Assembly (NCBI GenBank): GCA_002699125.1
Contig: PABI01000085.1
Span: 1-64,000, forward strand
Length of the DNA: 64,000 nucleotides
Direction of reading: 5' to 3'
Origin: Anaerolineaceae bacterium
Lineage (GTDB): Bacteria; Chloroflexota; Anaerolineae; Promineifilales; Promineifilaceae
Of the stretch, positions 1-8,499 are shown in pieces. Numbering within the stretch: position 1 is the first letter of the stretch; every line of letters starts with the position of its first letter. The position numbers and the translations under genes are program-made. The notes beneath the pieces were generated by a model. It was not told the origin of the DNA and made no database searches. It saw nothing but the letters and a program-made list of their open reading frames with translations.

Positions 1-51
1 GCCATGATTCGCGACATGCAACCGTGGCAAATTGAGGTAAAAACCGCCTAA
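1..51 (+). CDS. 3' end of an unidentified gene (partial)
   Basis: An open frame enters from the left edge and runs 16 codons to TAA, ending IEVKTA. It is too short to identify. The only support is that the frame is open to the edge and that a strong plus-strand terminator follows about 180 bases later. Confidence 0.35.
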   Translation, partial: AMIRDMQPWQIEVKTA

Positions 52-140
52 ATTCGGGTTTCGTATCACACAGTTGCTCTGAACGAAGGGAAGAATCCCT
101 TTGAAGATCGTCTTGTAAAAGCTATGCCTGCGCCGGGTGA

Positions 141-178
141 AGCCCTTAGGGATGTTTCGCTCCGCTCAACATGACAAG
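141..178. repeat. Intergenic repeat, 'TTCGCTCCGCTCA' family
   Basis: The stretch GGGATGTTTCGCTCCGCTCA followed by ACATGACA resembles an intergenic repeat seen in many environmental bacterial genomes (consensus-like core TTCGCTCCGCTCAGGATGAC). The family assignment is from memory and the function is unknown. The rest of bases 52-233 shows no gene. Confidence 0.4.
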
Positions 179-233
179 ACAATCAGGTCAATTTAATAAC
201 CCTCCAACATATTCCATATCATGAATGTTTTGT

Positions 234-275
234 AATTGAGTAATCGGGTCATTACCTGATTACTCAATTTTTCTT
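234..275 (+). terminator. Rho-independent terminator
   Basis: A 16-bp stem (234-249 with 254-269, one G-U pair) closes a CATT loop and is followed by TTTTCTTT. It would end the transcript of the gene truncated at the left edge. Confidence 0.75.
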
Positions 276-357
276 TATAATCAGGCCTCATAACGTTTTT
301 AAGCACAGATTTAACAGATTCGCTTGTCTAAATCTGCGAAAACTGCGGATAGGAATT

Positions 358-594
358 ATGGACCGTCTGAAAAACTGGATTACCAATCACCCGAATTTGT
401 CTGCCTGGTTTGTGTTGGCCCTGGGCATGGTTGTTTTGCTGGTGTATGAAGCGCGGGATGTGGGCTTGCAGGGCAGCCAATGGTTTTGGCTGATTGTGGT
501 TACCATTCTGGTGGCCGGGGCCTGCATTTGGATTATTAGCTGGGGAGATGAAGATGACGATTTGGTCGATGCTCCCTCCACCGGCCAAGAATAA
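358..594 (+). CDS. Small two-helix membrane protein
   Basis: The product is 78 residues with two hydrophobic segments, about 14-32 (AWFVLALGMVVLLVYEA) and 42-62 (FWLIVVTILVAGACIWIISW), followed by an acidic tail (GDEDDDLVD). AGGA lies just upstream of the ATG. The stop is two bases from the ATG of the M50 peptidase gene, so the two are probably cotranscribed and translationally coupled. No family is recognised. A role as partner or regulator of the intramembrane protease is only a guess from position. Confidence 0.7.
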   Translation: MDRLKNWITNHPNLSAWFVLALGMVVLLVYEARDVGLQGSQWFWLIVVTILVAGACIWIISWGDEDDDLVDAPSTGQE

Positions 595-596
595 CC

Positions 597-1730
597 ATGC
601 ACCCCTCACCGTACACGCCACCGCCGCCAGTCGTTGCCCTGGAAAAAGTCGAACGCATGCGTCAGGGGATTGCCCATCTATTTGTGGTGGGCGATACGAC
701 GCTGGATGAACCGCACAAGGGATTTGTGCGCTATCGCGGCCGTTTCCAGGTAGATCCAGCTGACTGCTTTGACGAACTACGGGCCGTGTTTGAAGATCAG
801 GGGTTTACACCCACCATACGCGAAGAGGAAAACGGCCGTATCGCCCTTGTCGCCATTCCCCAGGTGTTTAACCCACCCACCTCTAACTGGCACATCAACC
901 TTATTTTGTTCATTGTCACTGTACTTTCCACTTTACTTACAGGCTCCTTTTACAATGCTGAAACGATTGAACAAGCTTTCCAAATTTGGCACGGCTGGCC
1001 CTTTAGCCTGAGCATTATGCTCATTTTGGGGGCACATGAACTGGGTCACTATTTTGCTGCCCGTCATCACAAAGTTGCCGTTACACTACCCTACTTCATT
1101 CCGCTGCCCATTATTTCGCTCATCGGCACTTTGGGTGCCTTCATACGAATGAAGGAACCTGTCAAAAACAAACGTGCTTTGTTTGATATTGGTGTGGCCG
1201 GACCATTGGCCGGTCTTGTATTTGCTATCCCAATACTTTTTTATGGCCTGGCGACTTCTGAAGTTGGACCTATTTCATCTGTTGGCTTGCTGGAAGGCAA
1301 TTCTATTCTTTATTATCTGGCCAAGTTTGCTATTTTTGGCCAGTTCTTACCCAGCGAAACCAGTGATGTTTACCTGAATCAGGTTGCCTGGGCTGGATGG
1401 GTCGGGCTATTAGTTACAGCGCTTAATCTGATGCCTGTGGGTCAACTGGATGGTGGGCATATTGTATTTGCATTGTTAGGGGAACGGGCTAAACAACTAT
1501 TTACGCCGATAATTGTTATACTGGTCGCATTAACTTTAGTGTCTTTCCTAATTTACAACACATTTACCTGGGTTATTTGGGTTTTGCTGCTCTTTTTCTT
1601 CGGTCGTGCTCATGCCGAGCCATTAGATGACGTGACCCCACTTGACTCTCATCGTCGCTGGCTAGCTATTGCGACAATGATCATTTTTGTACTAATTTTT
1701 GCGCCAATTCCGTGGCGCATGCTCGGGTAA
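597..1730 (+). CDS. M50 (site-2 protease-like) metallopeptidase
   Basis: This is a predicted polytopic intramembrane zinc metalloprotease of 377 residues. The zinc motif HELGH sits near residue 147 within a hydrophobic helix. The second family motif, NLMPVGQLDGGH (NxxPxxxLDGG), lies near residue 277 and supplies the third zinc ligand. The first ~95 residues are soluble and contain a cystatin-like or regulatory segment of unknown fold. The length and motif spacing resemble plant EGY/bacterial S2P homologues that lack a PDZ domain. The substrate cannot be told from the sequence. The preceding 78-residue membrane protein is probably in the same operon. Confidence 0.9.
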   Translation: MHPSPYTPPPPVVALEKVERMRQGIAHLFVVGDTTLDEPHKGFVRYRGRFQVDPADCFDELRAVFEDQGFTPTIREEENGRIALVAIPQVFNPPTSNWHINLILFIVTVLSTLLTGSFYNAETIEQAFQIWHGWPFSLSIMLILGAHELGHYFAARHHKVAVTLPYFIPLPIISLIGTLGAFIRMKEPVKNKRALFDIGVAGPLAGLVFAIPILFYGLATSEVGPISSVGLLEGNSILYYLAKFAIFGQFLPSETSDVYLNQVAWAGWVGLLVTALNLMPVGQLDGGHIVFALLGERAKQLFTPIIVILVALTLVSFLIYNTFTWVIWVLLLFFFGRAHAEPLDDVTPLDSHRRWLAIATMIIFVLIFAPIPWRMLG

Positions 1731-1736
1731 TCTAAT

Positions 1737-1765
1737 TTGTCACGACTGGTAGAGTTGGTTATAAT
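1737..1765 (+). promoter_or_regulatory. Sigma-70-type promoter of the tRNA gene
   Basis: TTGTCA at 1737-1742 and a perfect TATAAT at 1760-1765 are separated by 17 bases. The tRNA begins 12 bases after the -10 box. This is a textbook vegetative promoter and shows that standard consensus elements apply in this genome. Confidence 0.85.
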
Positions 1766-1777
1766 TCCGTTCGCTTT

Positions 1778-1851
1778 GGCGCCATAGCTCAGTTGGTCAG
1801 AGCGGGGGACTCATAAGCCCTAGGTCAGTGGTTCAAATCCACTTGGCGCCA
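1778..1851 (+). tRNA. tRNA-Met (CAT), elongator type
   Basis: A 74-base cloverleaf can be drawn by hand. The acceptor stem GGCGCCA pairs with TGGCGCC, the D stem is GCTC/GAGC, the anticodon loop CTCATAA holds CAT at 1812-1814, and the T arm is AGTGG-TTCAAAT-CCACT. The first acceptor pair is G-C, unlike initiator tRNA. CCA is not encoded. Base pair 31-39 is an A-G mismatch. A lysidine-modified tRNA-Ile2 is the alternative for a CAT anticodon, but the overall body resembles elongator tRNA-Met. Confidence 0.93.
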
Positions 1852-1867
1852 CACAAAGAACACAAAG

Positions 1868-1900
1868 GCCGCTCCCAATTGGGGCGGCTTTTTATTTTTT
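1868..1900 (+). terminator. Rho-independent terminator after tRNA-Met
   Basis: GCCGCTCC (1868-1875) pairs with GGGGCGGC (1881-1888) with one T-G pair and a five-base loop. A T-rich run follows directly. It terminates the monocistronic tRNA transcript. Confidence 0.9.
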
Positions 1901-1966
1901 AATCTGCATCAAGCTACTTATCTGCAGAAGGTGGCCGGATTTTTTGTTGATAACCTCTAACGCCAA

Positions 1967-2016
1967 ACGAGGCCTGAGCCTGTCGAAGGCCGGCCTTCGA
2001 CAGGCTCAGGCCTCGT
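1967..2016. repeat. 50-bp perfect palindrome, 'CTTCGACAGGCTCAGG' family
   Basis: Bases 1967-1991 are the exact reverse complement of 1992-2016. The half-site core is CCTTCGACAGGCTCAGG. This sequence recurs as an intergenic repeat across many environmental bacteria (recalled, not searched). A decayed copy lies at 30338-30398 in this window. It could form a cruciform or a long RNA hairpin upstream of the 836-residue membrane protein gene. Confidence 0.85.
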
Positions 2017-2090
2017 CTTGTATCAACAATTCTGCCGAGTAAACATCTGTAGATAATAAAATTGGATCTATTGAAACTGGAGACCAGCGA

Positions 2091-4601
2091 TTGGAGAATG
2101 AGCGCAGGCAAGTGCGATGGTGGCTGAAAGGGCTGGCGATTTTGCTGGGTATTGGGCTGATACTGCTGTGGGATTGGTGGGGCGAACCGGGACGGCCGTC
2201 CACCCTCCTGCCTATGACCAGCCCCATTCTGGCCGAAGATGTGGTGCAGGGTCGGCTGAACGCTGTCCCCTCGGCTCCCACGGGCGACGTGCGCCTGACC
2301 TACCGCTTTGTGGCCCAACACAACGGCCTGCGCGAGCTGGAGCTGCTGCTGGCGCGCAGTGGCGATCCTGATCCGGAAGAAAACGGCCGTTTCACCCTCA
2401 CCCTAACTGATTCACAAGGCAACCAATTGGCGGCACAATCCTTGCCCACGCGCCAGCTAAAGCACAACCAGCCGTTTGTGCTGCGCTTTCCGGTGCAGAT
2501 TGATTCGGCGGGACGGCCGTATCTACTCACAGTCAGCGGCAGCGACGACAACCGGGTGACAGTCTGGGGCTACACGGTGGACCTCCTGGAAGAGACAAAC
2601 CTCTCATTGGAAGCTGGTCCTCTGACTGGCGAATCGCCAGAAACAGATGTCCAGGAACTCCGCTTCACCAGCCGCTACCAGCTCACCTGGTTGGATGCAC
2701 TGCGCAGATTGGGCCAACTGCTGTGGCAAAACGGCGGGCTGATGTTGCTGGCGCTGCTCTTTTTGCTGCTGCCGGGGGCACTGCTTTTGCAATTACGGCC
2801 GTTTCGCCACCTGCTGCCCGATCCAATGGCTAAACTAGGCGTGATGCTGGCATTGGGAACGGCCGTCTGGCCTGTCATCTGGTACCTCTTTTCACTGCTG
2901 GGCGGGCATTTCAGCGGTTGGCTGCTATGGCTTCTAGTAGTCGGTGGCTGGCTACTGATCATGTATCTCAAACGCCCTGTCACCCTGTCACCCCGTCACC
3001 TTGTCACCCTGTCATTCCGCCGACATTGGCACAAAGAACACACCCTCCTACTACTATTGCTGGCCGTCGGGCTGGCCGTGCGGCTGCTGGCGGTGCGGGA
3101 CATCATCTTTCCACCGTGGGTCGATTCAGTGCGGCATGGGGTGATTACGGCCGTTATGAGCCAGTCGGGCCAGACCATTACCCAAACAGGGTATGAATCG
3201 TTTTTGCCTGTAGATCGTTTCCCTTACCATTTTGGCTTTCACACCCTTAGCAGCAGCCTGGTTTTAATGACCGGTCAGGAGATTCCCCGCCTGCTGCTGG
3301 GGTTTGGCCAGCTACTTAACGCCCTGCTGCCGCTAACCGTTTACGCCGGGAGCTGGCTGCTCACCCGGCAGCGGCGCGCCGGGCTACTGGCTGCGTTTTT
3401 GGTAACAATTCCGCTTTTCTTCCCGGCATATTACGCCACCTGGGGACGGTACACACAGCTCAGCGCCATGCTGTTGATGCCCGTTTTGCTGGGATTAACC
3501 TGGCGCTTGGTGTGCGGGGCCAAAGGATGGCGCAGGACGTGGCCGCTGCTGGCGCTGCTGGTTGTGGGCCTGTTTTTGCTTCATTTTCGCGTGTTTGTTT
3601 TTTATGTGCCGTTTGCCGGGCTGGTCTGCTTGCTAAGTTGGGGGCGGAACGGCCGTTTCCTCTGGCTAACTGCGGGGGCAAGCGTGTTCCTGCTCATACC
3701 GCAGCTCATTTATCTGCTGCAAAACAGTGCGCCGCGCCAAACGATCACGGCGCGATTACCGGGCTACACGGCTTTCCCCACCGCCTACTACACCGCAGGC
3801 TGGGATCGGCTGTTTTTGTGGCTGGCTGGCGGATTGCTACTGCCGATATTGCTCATCTGGTTGTGGCGGCGTCTGTGGCAAGGACGGCAAAGCTGGACGG
3901 CCGTTCCCCTCATTGTGGCGCTCTGGGCTGGGCTCGTGCTGCTGCTCCTCTCCGGGGAACATTTAGGCTTCCCCAGCATTAACCTGGTTAACCTGAACAG
4001 CTACTACATCACCACATTTTTGCCGCTGGCGCTCTTTTTGGGCATCGTGGGCGCAGCGTTTTGGCGCTGGCTGCGGCGGCAAGCGGAGCTGCTGCAAATT
4101 GCCGGGATTCTGCTGCTCATGCCGATGGGAACGGCCGTTACCCTTTTTGGCCTACAGCAGCAAATCACTATCCTCAATGAGCAAACCCTGCTGGCCCAAC
4201 CGGCCGACGCTGCAGCGCTGGCCTGGCTGGATGAAAATCTGCCGGAGGATGCCGTGCTGGCGGTGAACAGCTGGCTCTGGCTGGGCAATACCTGGTCTGG
4301 CAGCGACGGTGGCGCTTGGATTGTGCCCCTCACGGGGCGGCAAACCAGCACGCCGCCGGCCGATTACATCTACAATCGGGACCTAGCTGATTTTGTACAA
4401 TCTTTTAATGAGGAAATGGCGACCGTATTAGACTGGCGCACGCCTGAAGCCGCCAACTGGCTGCGGGAACAGGGCATGACGCATGTTTTCATCGGGGTGC
4501 GCGGCGGGCAGATGGATCCGGCGCAGCTATTACAAAATCCGGCGGTGGAACGGATTTACGGCCGTAACGGCACCTTCATCTTCAAACTATTAGAAGAATA
4601 A
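2091..4601 (+). CDS. Large polytopic membrane protein, GT39/ArnT-like
   Basis: The product is 836 residues with an N-terminal anchor (about 14-28) and a periplasmic beta-rich segment to about 200. A dozen or more hydrophobic helices follow from 210 to 710, and a soluble C-terminal domain begins near DENLPEDAVLAVNSW. The architecture resembles the GT-C membrane glycosyltransferase or DUF6541-like proteins of Chloroflexota, but no decisive catalytic motif was identified. The start is TTG, with GGAG eight bases upstream. Codons at 2973-3020 are made of a CCCTGTCAC tandem repeat that lies in a short loop between helices. Function: probably cell-surface glycan or lipid assembly, inferred only. Confidence 0.7.
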   Translation: MENERRQVRWWLKGLAILLGIGLILLWDWWGEPGRPSTLLPMTSPILAEDVVQGRLNAVPSAPTGDVRLTYRFVAQHNGLRELELLLARSGDPDPEENGRFTLTLTDSQGNQLAAQSLPTRQLKHNQPFVLRFPVQIDSAGRPYLLTVSGSDDNRVTVWGYTVDLLEETNLSLEAGPLTGESPETDVQELRFTSRYQLTWLDALRRLGQLLWQNGGLMLLALLFLLLPGALLLQLRPFRHLLPDPMAKLGVMLALGTAVWPVIWYLFSLLGGHFSGWLLWLLVVGGWLLIMYLKRPVTLSPRHLVTLSFRRHWHKEHTLLLLLLAVGLAVRLLAVRDIIFPPWVDSVRHGVITAVMSQSGQTITQTGYESFLPVDRFPYHFGFHTLSSSLVLMTGQEIPRLLLGFGQLLNALLPLTVYAGSWLLTRQRRAGLLAAFLVTIPLFFPAYYATWGRYTQLSAMLLMPVLLGLTWRLVCGAKGWRRTWPLLALLVVGLFLLHFRVFVFYVPFAGLVCLLSWGRNGRFLWLTAGASVFLLIPQLIYLLQNSAPRQTITARLPGYTAFPTAYYTAGWDRLFLWLAGGLLLPILLIWLWRRLWQGRQSWTAVPLIVALWAGLVLLLLSGEHLGFPSINLVNLNSYYITTFLPLALFLGIVGAAFWRWLRRQAELLQIAGILLLMPMGTAVTLFGLQQQITILNEQTLLAQPADAAALAWLDENLPEDAVLAVNSWLWLGNTWSGSDGGAWIVPLTGRQTSTPPADYIYNRDLADFVQSFNEEMATVLDWRTPEAANWLREQGMTHVFIGVRGGQMDPAQLLQNPAVERIYGRNGTFIFKLLEE
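2973..3020 (+). repeat. CCCTGTCAC tandem repeat inside a coding sequence
   Basis: About five imperfect copies of the 9-mer CCCTGTCAC stand in tandem. Because the unit is nine bases, the frame is kept, giving PVTLSPRHLVTLSFR between two membrane helices. The same kind of repeat normally sits between genes in related genomes (recalled). Confidence 0.75.
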
Positions 4602-4700
4602 TCCGCAGATTTCGCCAATGAACGCAGATCGTTCTTAAAGTTTAAGGAATCCAGGCAGCGCTCCCTCACTTTCCTCAAAAAGCTCTGCGTTCTCGGCGGC

Positions 4701-5192
4701 CTACCAGAATTCAGTGCCCGGCTCGCCCTTGAATGGACCAACTACATCGCTGGTAATCCAGCCGCCGTAGAAGCTGCCCGGCTGCGACCGTACCTGTTCG
4801 CCATCGACGGTGCAGGCATCCATCGGTTCGGCATAAAAGGCCACGTGCATCTTAATCGCTTCAAACGGTGGGCGCGGGTCGATGTAATACCAGCCGGCCA
4901 CGGGCACCTGTTCGTCATCCACCATCAAACCATAATAATGGGCCTGCCCCTTCCATTCACACAAAGACGTGCTGTGGCGCGGCACCAGGTATTCCGTTTT
5001 GATGTCTTCCGGCGGGATGTAGTAGGTAGGCGGATGGCTGGTTTCCAGCACCCGTTTGGCGCGACGCGTGTCGGCGATGATGACGCCGTTGAACACAATC
5101 TGAATATGCTTGCTGGTTTCTTCCAGCCGGGGCGGGCGCGGGTAATCCCACACGGATTCTTGTCCTGGTCCTGGTTCAATTCGCTCTGGTTT
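4701..5192 (-). CDS. DUF427 domain protein
   Basis: The product is 163 residues from the chosen ATG (MKPERIEPGPG). It carries the DUF427 pattern: V.FNG..IADT.RAKRVLETSHPPTYYIPPEDI, then CEWKGQAHYYGL and a W-rich end (FYGGWITSDVVGPFKG). Family members are small soluble proteins of unsettled function, sometimes annotated as nucleotidyltransferase-like. The frame is open upstream to 5267, but that part would overlap the end of the PIN gene. The start at 5192 has AAAGG a short distance upstream. It is separated from the toxin-antitoxin pair by about 20 bases. Confidence 0.85.
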   Translation of the reverse strand, partial: KPERIEPGPGQESVWDYPRPPRLEETSKHIQIVFNGVIIADTRRAKRVLETSHPPTYYIPPEDIKTEYLVPRHSTSLCEWKGQAHYYGLMVDDEQVPVAGWYYIDPRPPFEAIKMHVAFYAEPMDACTVDGEQVRSQPGSFYGGWITSDVVGPFKGEPGTEFW

Positions 5193-5211
5193 CATAAACT
5201 CGTTCAACCTT

Positions 5212-5646
5212 TTAGTTGATTTCCTCTCCTTGCCAAGGATTGACCAAATTGACACCTGTATCCACAAAATCTTTGGTATTACGTGTCACAAAATTCAATT
5301 GAAAGGCCAGCGCCTGAGCCGCAAAAAGGGAGTCAATTGCTGGCAGTGGTCGTCCCAGACCTTCTAATCGCGCTACCAACTCACCCCATTGCAGAAGAAC
5401 ATCCACATCTAAATCTAACAACCTGCCGCTAAATCGAGCTAACAACTCTGTTTCTAGCCAATTGACTAACATGGTTCTTCGGTTTGAATTTGGAAGCTTA
5501 GAAATACCCCGCTGAATTTCACCGACTGTTAACACGCTTAGAAAAATATGTTCGTCTGCCAAACTATCTATCCAGGTCAAGACTTGAGAATTAGGTTTCT
5601 TGGCAACCAATTCAGAGATCACACAAGTATCAAGAAGATAATTCAT
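5212..5646 (-). CDS. PIN-domain toxin (VapC-like)
   Basis: This is a 144-residue PIN-domain endoribonuclease, expected to cleave RNA in a Mg-dependent way. Acidic residues typical of the active site are seen at D6 (LLDTCVISE), E12, D104 region (PAIDSLFAA) and near TRNTKDF at the C-terminal part. The ATG overlaps the stop of the upstream antitoxin gene by four bases (ATGA), which is the usual translational coupling of a toxin-antitoxin pair. Its cellular target cannot be read from the sequence. Confidence 0.92.
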   Translation of the reverse strand: MNYLLDTCVISELVAKKPNSQVLTWIDSLADEHIFLSVLTVGEIQRGISKLPNSNRRTMLVNWLETELLARFSGRLLDLDVDVLLQWGELVARLEGLGRPLPAIDSLFAAQALAFQLNFVTRNTKDFVDTGVNLVNPWQGEEIN

Positions 5647-5897
5647 GGCGTGAAGACATCCCTTGCTGGGCTCTTATCTCGCTCTAGGTCAAGTTCCAGA
5701 TCTACAAGCGGGGATTGGCGAAAAAAATCTGATAACTTTTCTCTTGAGGCCGTTAAGTGACGATATTCCTCCACAGAAAGAACAATCGCAACTTCAACAC
5801 CTCGTCGCGTAATAATTTGCGGTCCAGTCTTCATTGCCTCATCTACCAACTGACTTAATTTGTTTTTTGCTTCCTGCAATTGCCATGAACTAATCAT
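5643..5897 (-). CDS. Phd/YefM-type antitoxin
   Basis: This 84-residue protein starts WQLQEAKNKLSQLVDEA and continues GPQIITRRGVEVAIVLSVEEY, the hallmark of the Phd/YefM antitoxin fold. The N-terminal half should dimerise and bind its own promoter. The C-terminal tail (FFRQSPLVDLELDLERDK) should wrap the PIN toxin. It precedes and overlaps the toxin gene by four bases. Autoregulation is expected from the family, and a palindrome was not mapped. Confidence 0.92.
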   Translation of the reverse strand: MISSWQLQEAKNKLSQLVDEAMKTGPQIITRRGVEVAIVLSVEEYRHLTASREKLSDFFRQSPLVDLELDLERDKSPARDVFTP

Positions 5898-5985
5898 TTT
5901 CTTTTCCTTTTCTAAACAGCTAGACTGTCTAGATTCTAAGGTTTTGACACAATATTGTCAACACAATTCCAATGATTCATGGCTA

Positions 5986-6864
5986 CTAGGGTGATTGGTG
6001 CCAAACGGCCGTCACTACATCCACAAATCCCTGCTCCAGCGAGGTTAACGTACGGCCGTGGCGGGTGGCGACAATGGCGTCCCAGTCAAACTTGAATTTA
6101 GGCACAGGCAGCTCCACCAGACCAAAAACGGCCGTTACCCGGCGCGGCAAAAAGGTGATGGTTTGCGGCTGGCGGGCCATCGGCAGGGCGGCAGCCAGCG
6201 GAACCCGCACCGCCGCCACGTCTGCGCCGCTCATCTGGCGTAGGCTGGCAATGTAGGCATCAAACGCCCGCCCCCAATGGATGATGATCGGTTGGTAGTG
6301 CCAGAGCTGGGGGATGGCAACGGCCGTTGCCCCAACCAGCTCGTGCTCCGGCGACACGGCCACCACCATCTCATCGTGCAGCCGCACCAGCGTCTGCACC
6401 TGTGCCGCATAGCGCGGAAATGCCGCGGCCAAAGAGACATTCACCATCCCATCCAGCAGTTGATCGATGGCAAAATCAGAATGGCCCGTCTCCAGGTAAA
6501 GTTCCGCCTGCGAGTATGCCTGGCTAAACTGCTTCACCACCTCGGGCATCAGCGAGGCGGCCAGGGAAAAGGGGCAGCAAACCGTCACCCGACCAATTTG
6601 CCCCTGCTGCGCCAGCTGCACCGCTTCCTGCCCCGCCTGCAAAATGGCGATGGCCCGTTCCGCATAATCACGAAACAGGTCCCCCAACGGTGTGAGCACC
6701 AACGGCCGTTGCCCCCGGCGGAACAGTTCGCCCCCCAAACTTTGTTCCAGCTGCTGAATGCGGGCACTCAACGAAGGCTGGGTCAAATTTAGATACGCGG
6801 CGGCATTGGTAAAGCTACCTTCCTGAATAACGGCCAAAAAAGCTTCGATTTGTCTGATTTCCAT
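5986..6864 (-). CDS. LysR-family transcriptional regulator
   Basis: The product is 292 residues. Residues 1-60 carry the LysR winged helix-turn-helix (IRQIEAFLAVIQEGSFTNAAAYLNLTQPSLSARIQQLE). Residues 90-290 match the periplasmic-binding-like effector domain. It is divergent from the MFS transporter gene, with about 120 bases between the two starts. That is the classic arrangement for a LysR regulator controlling its neighbour. The inducer is unknown. Confidence 0.93.
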   Translation of the reverse strand: MEIRQIEAFLAVIQEGSFTNAAAYLNLTQPSLSARIQQLEQSLGGELFRRGQRPLVLTPLGDLFRDYAERAIAILQAGQEAVQLAQQGQIGRVTVCCPFSLAASLMPEVVKQFSQAYSQAELYLETGHSDFAIDQLLDGMVNVSLAAAFPRYAAQVQTLVRLHDEMVVAVSPEHELVGATAVAIPQLWHYQPIIIHWGRAFDAYIASLRQMSGADVAAVRVPLAAALPMARQPQTITFLPRRVTAVFGLVELPVPKFKFDWDAIVATRHGRTLTSLEQGFVDVVTAVWHQSP

Positions 6865-6985
6865 GCAATTTACCTAGACTGAGGCGTGGCGCGTGATGCG
6901 TAATTTAACGTTTTGTTTTGCCGGAAAGTAGTATACCATTCTGCTCAATATTTCAGTGGATCTCATTATTTCAGGAAGGGTAAAC

Positions 6986-8260
6986 ATGACAGCAGCTGCC
7001 GCGGAACGGCCGTTTTACTACAAAAAAACCATCATCGTCGGCTTTGGCTTCTTGGGCATCAGCATCATCTGGCCCATTTTTAACCAATATATCCCCATCT
7101 TTTTGCAGGCAGGTAATCCTGCCTTCGAAGGCAGCGCCGATGTGCGCGGCTTTGGCCTGGGTCCGGCATTGGCCCTCTTTATCATGACCTGGGACAACCT
7201 GATCAACGTCTTTGTGCAGCCGTGGGTGGGGGCCAAAAGCGACCAGACCTGGAACCGGTTTGGGCGGCGCAAGCCGTGGATTCTGCTGGGCGTACCGATT
7301 GCCCTCGTTGGTTTTATTTTGATACCGTTTGCCCAAACGGCCGTGGCCATCGCCGCCTTCATTCTCATCACCAACTTTGGCATGGCCCTGTTTCGCTCTC
7401 CCACCGTTGCCTGGCTGGGCGATTTGTACGAGCCGGAAAATCGCAGCAAGGCCAACGGCATCATCAACCTAATGGGCGGCGTGGGCGGGCTGCTGGCCTT
7501 TTTTGGCGGCGGCGCCCTGTTTGAATATTTCAGCGCCATCGATCCGGAGCTGGGGCGGATGGCCCCGTTTATTGGTGGTGGTATCTTGCTGCTGGCGGCG
7601 GCGCTGGTGGCTCTGCTGGGCGTGCGCGAGCCGGAGAAAGTTCGTGCCGAAGCCGAACCTGACGATCCCGGCGTGCTGGCCAATCTGCAAACCGTCTGGC
7701 GCAATCCGGATAAAAGTGGACTTTTGGTGCTGCTGGGCATCTTGCTCTGGTTCATGGCCTTTAATGCGCTGGAAGCCGGGCTTTCCTCCTTTGCCGTCTT
7801 TACCCTGGACATTTCCCCCGGCACCGCCTCCATTTATGCCGGATCGATTACGATCAGCTTTATTTTGTTTGCCGTTCCGGCGGGATTGATTGGCACAAAA
7901 TACGGCCGTCGCCAGGCGATCCGCATCGGGTTAACCGGGCTGACCGTGCTGCTGTTCGTCGGCTATTTTCTCATTCAGGGGGCCGTCACTTTCATCGCTA
8001 TTTTGGTGCTGGCCGGCATCTTTTGGGCTTGCGTCAACGTCAACAGTTTGCCGCTGGTCTACGATCACGGCGATGAGCGGCGGATTGGCGCCTATACCGG
8101 TTTGTACTACTTTTCTTCGCAACTTGCGGCCGTTTTAGGACCAACATTAGGTGGTGTGGTGGTAGATACGCTGGGCAGTGACTACCGCTGGCTCTTTCTC
8201 TTCAGCGCCGTTTTCATGGGGCTGGCGTGGATTGTTATCCAGCGCATGCGGCCGGCATAA
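6986..8260 (+). CDS. MFS transporter, SLC45/GPH-like
   Basis: The product is 424 residues with about twelve hydrophobic helices. The loop after helix 2 reads GAKSDQTWNRFGRRKPW, the motif of SLC45-type and glycoside-pentoside-hexuronide-like symporters. The second half has KYGRRQAIRIG. The chosen ATG has GGAAGG upstream; a GTG ten codons earlier is possible. A sugar or glycoside substrate is suggested by the family but not proven. It is divergently paired with the LysR gene. Confidence 0.88.
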   Translation: MTAAAAERPFYYKKTIIVGFGFLGISIIWPIFNQYIPIFLQAGNPAFEGSADVRGFGLGPALALFIMTWDNLINVFVQPWVGAKSDQTWNRFGRRKPWILLGVPIALVGFILIPFAQTAVAIAAFILITNFGMALFRSPTVAWLGDLYEPENRSKANGIINLMGGVGGLLAFFGGGALFEYFSAIDPELGRMAPFIGGGILLLAAALVALLGVREPEKVRAEAEPDDPGVLANLQTVWRNPDKSGLLVLLGILLWFMAFNALEAGLSSFAVFTLDISPGTASIYAGSITISFILFAVPAGLIGTKYGRRQAIRIGLTGLTVLLFVGYFLIQGAVTFIAILVLAGIFWACVNVNSLPLVYDHGDERRIGAYTGLYYFSSQLAAVLGPTLGGVVVDTLGSDYRWLFLFSAVFMGLAWIVIQRMRPA

Positions 8261-8263
8261 GTG

Positions 8264-8307
8264 AGAGTGGAGAGTGGAGATCAGACAACAGCCCATCTCC
8301 ACTCCCG
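8264..8307. repeat. GAGAGTGGAGAGTGGAGAT inverted repeat
   Basis: GAGAGTGGAGAGTGGAGAT is followed by its partner ATCTCCACTC, making an imperfect hairpin just after the MFS stop. It may act as a terminator. Bases 8308-8499 hold no gene apart from a short CATAGAA/TTCTATG hairpin and the 'CTGCGGT' type repeat before the next gene. Confidence 0.5.
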
Positions 8308-8499
8308 CCCCGTGCATAGAACAATTCTATGTTCGATATAGTTAATATTTGTTGTTTTTATGCAAGGGGCATGTTAGGCTATCTGGTACCTTTTTTCATA
8401 ACGTTGGGTACGTAAAAAACCGTAGATTTCGCAGCGTCTCCCATTTTGGTCTCTCTATGGTTGCCTGCATCTCTGCGGTTCCCCTCAAGGAGTAACGAG

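Noticed and set aside
2973..3020. CRISPR-like tandem repeat
   Set aside because: Units are nine bases with no spacers and lie inside an intact coding frame.
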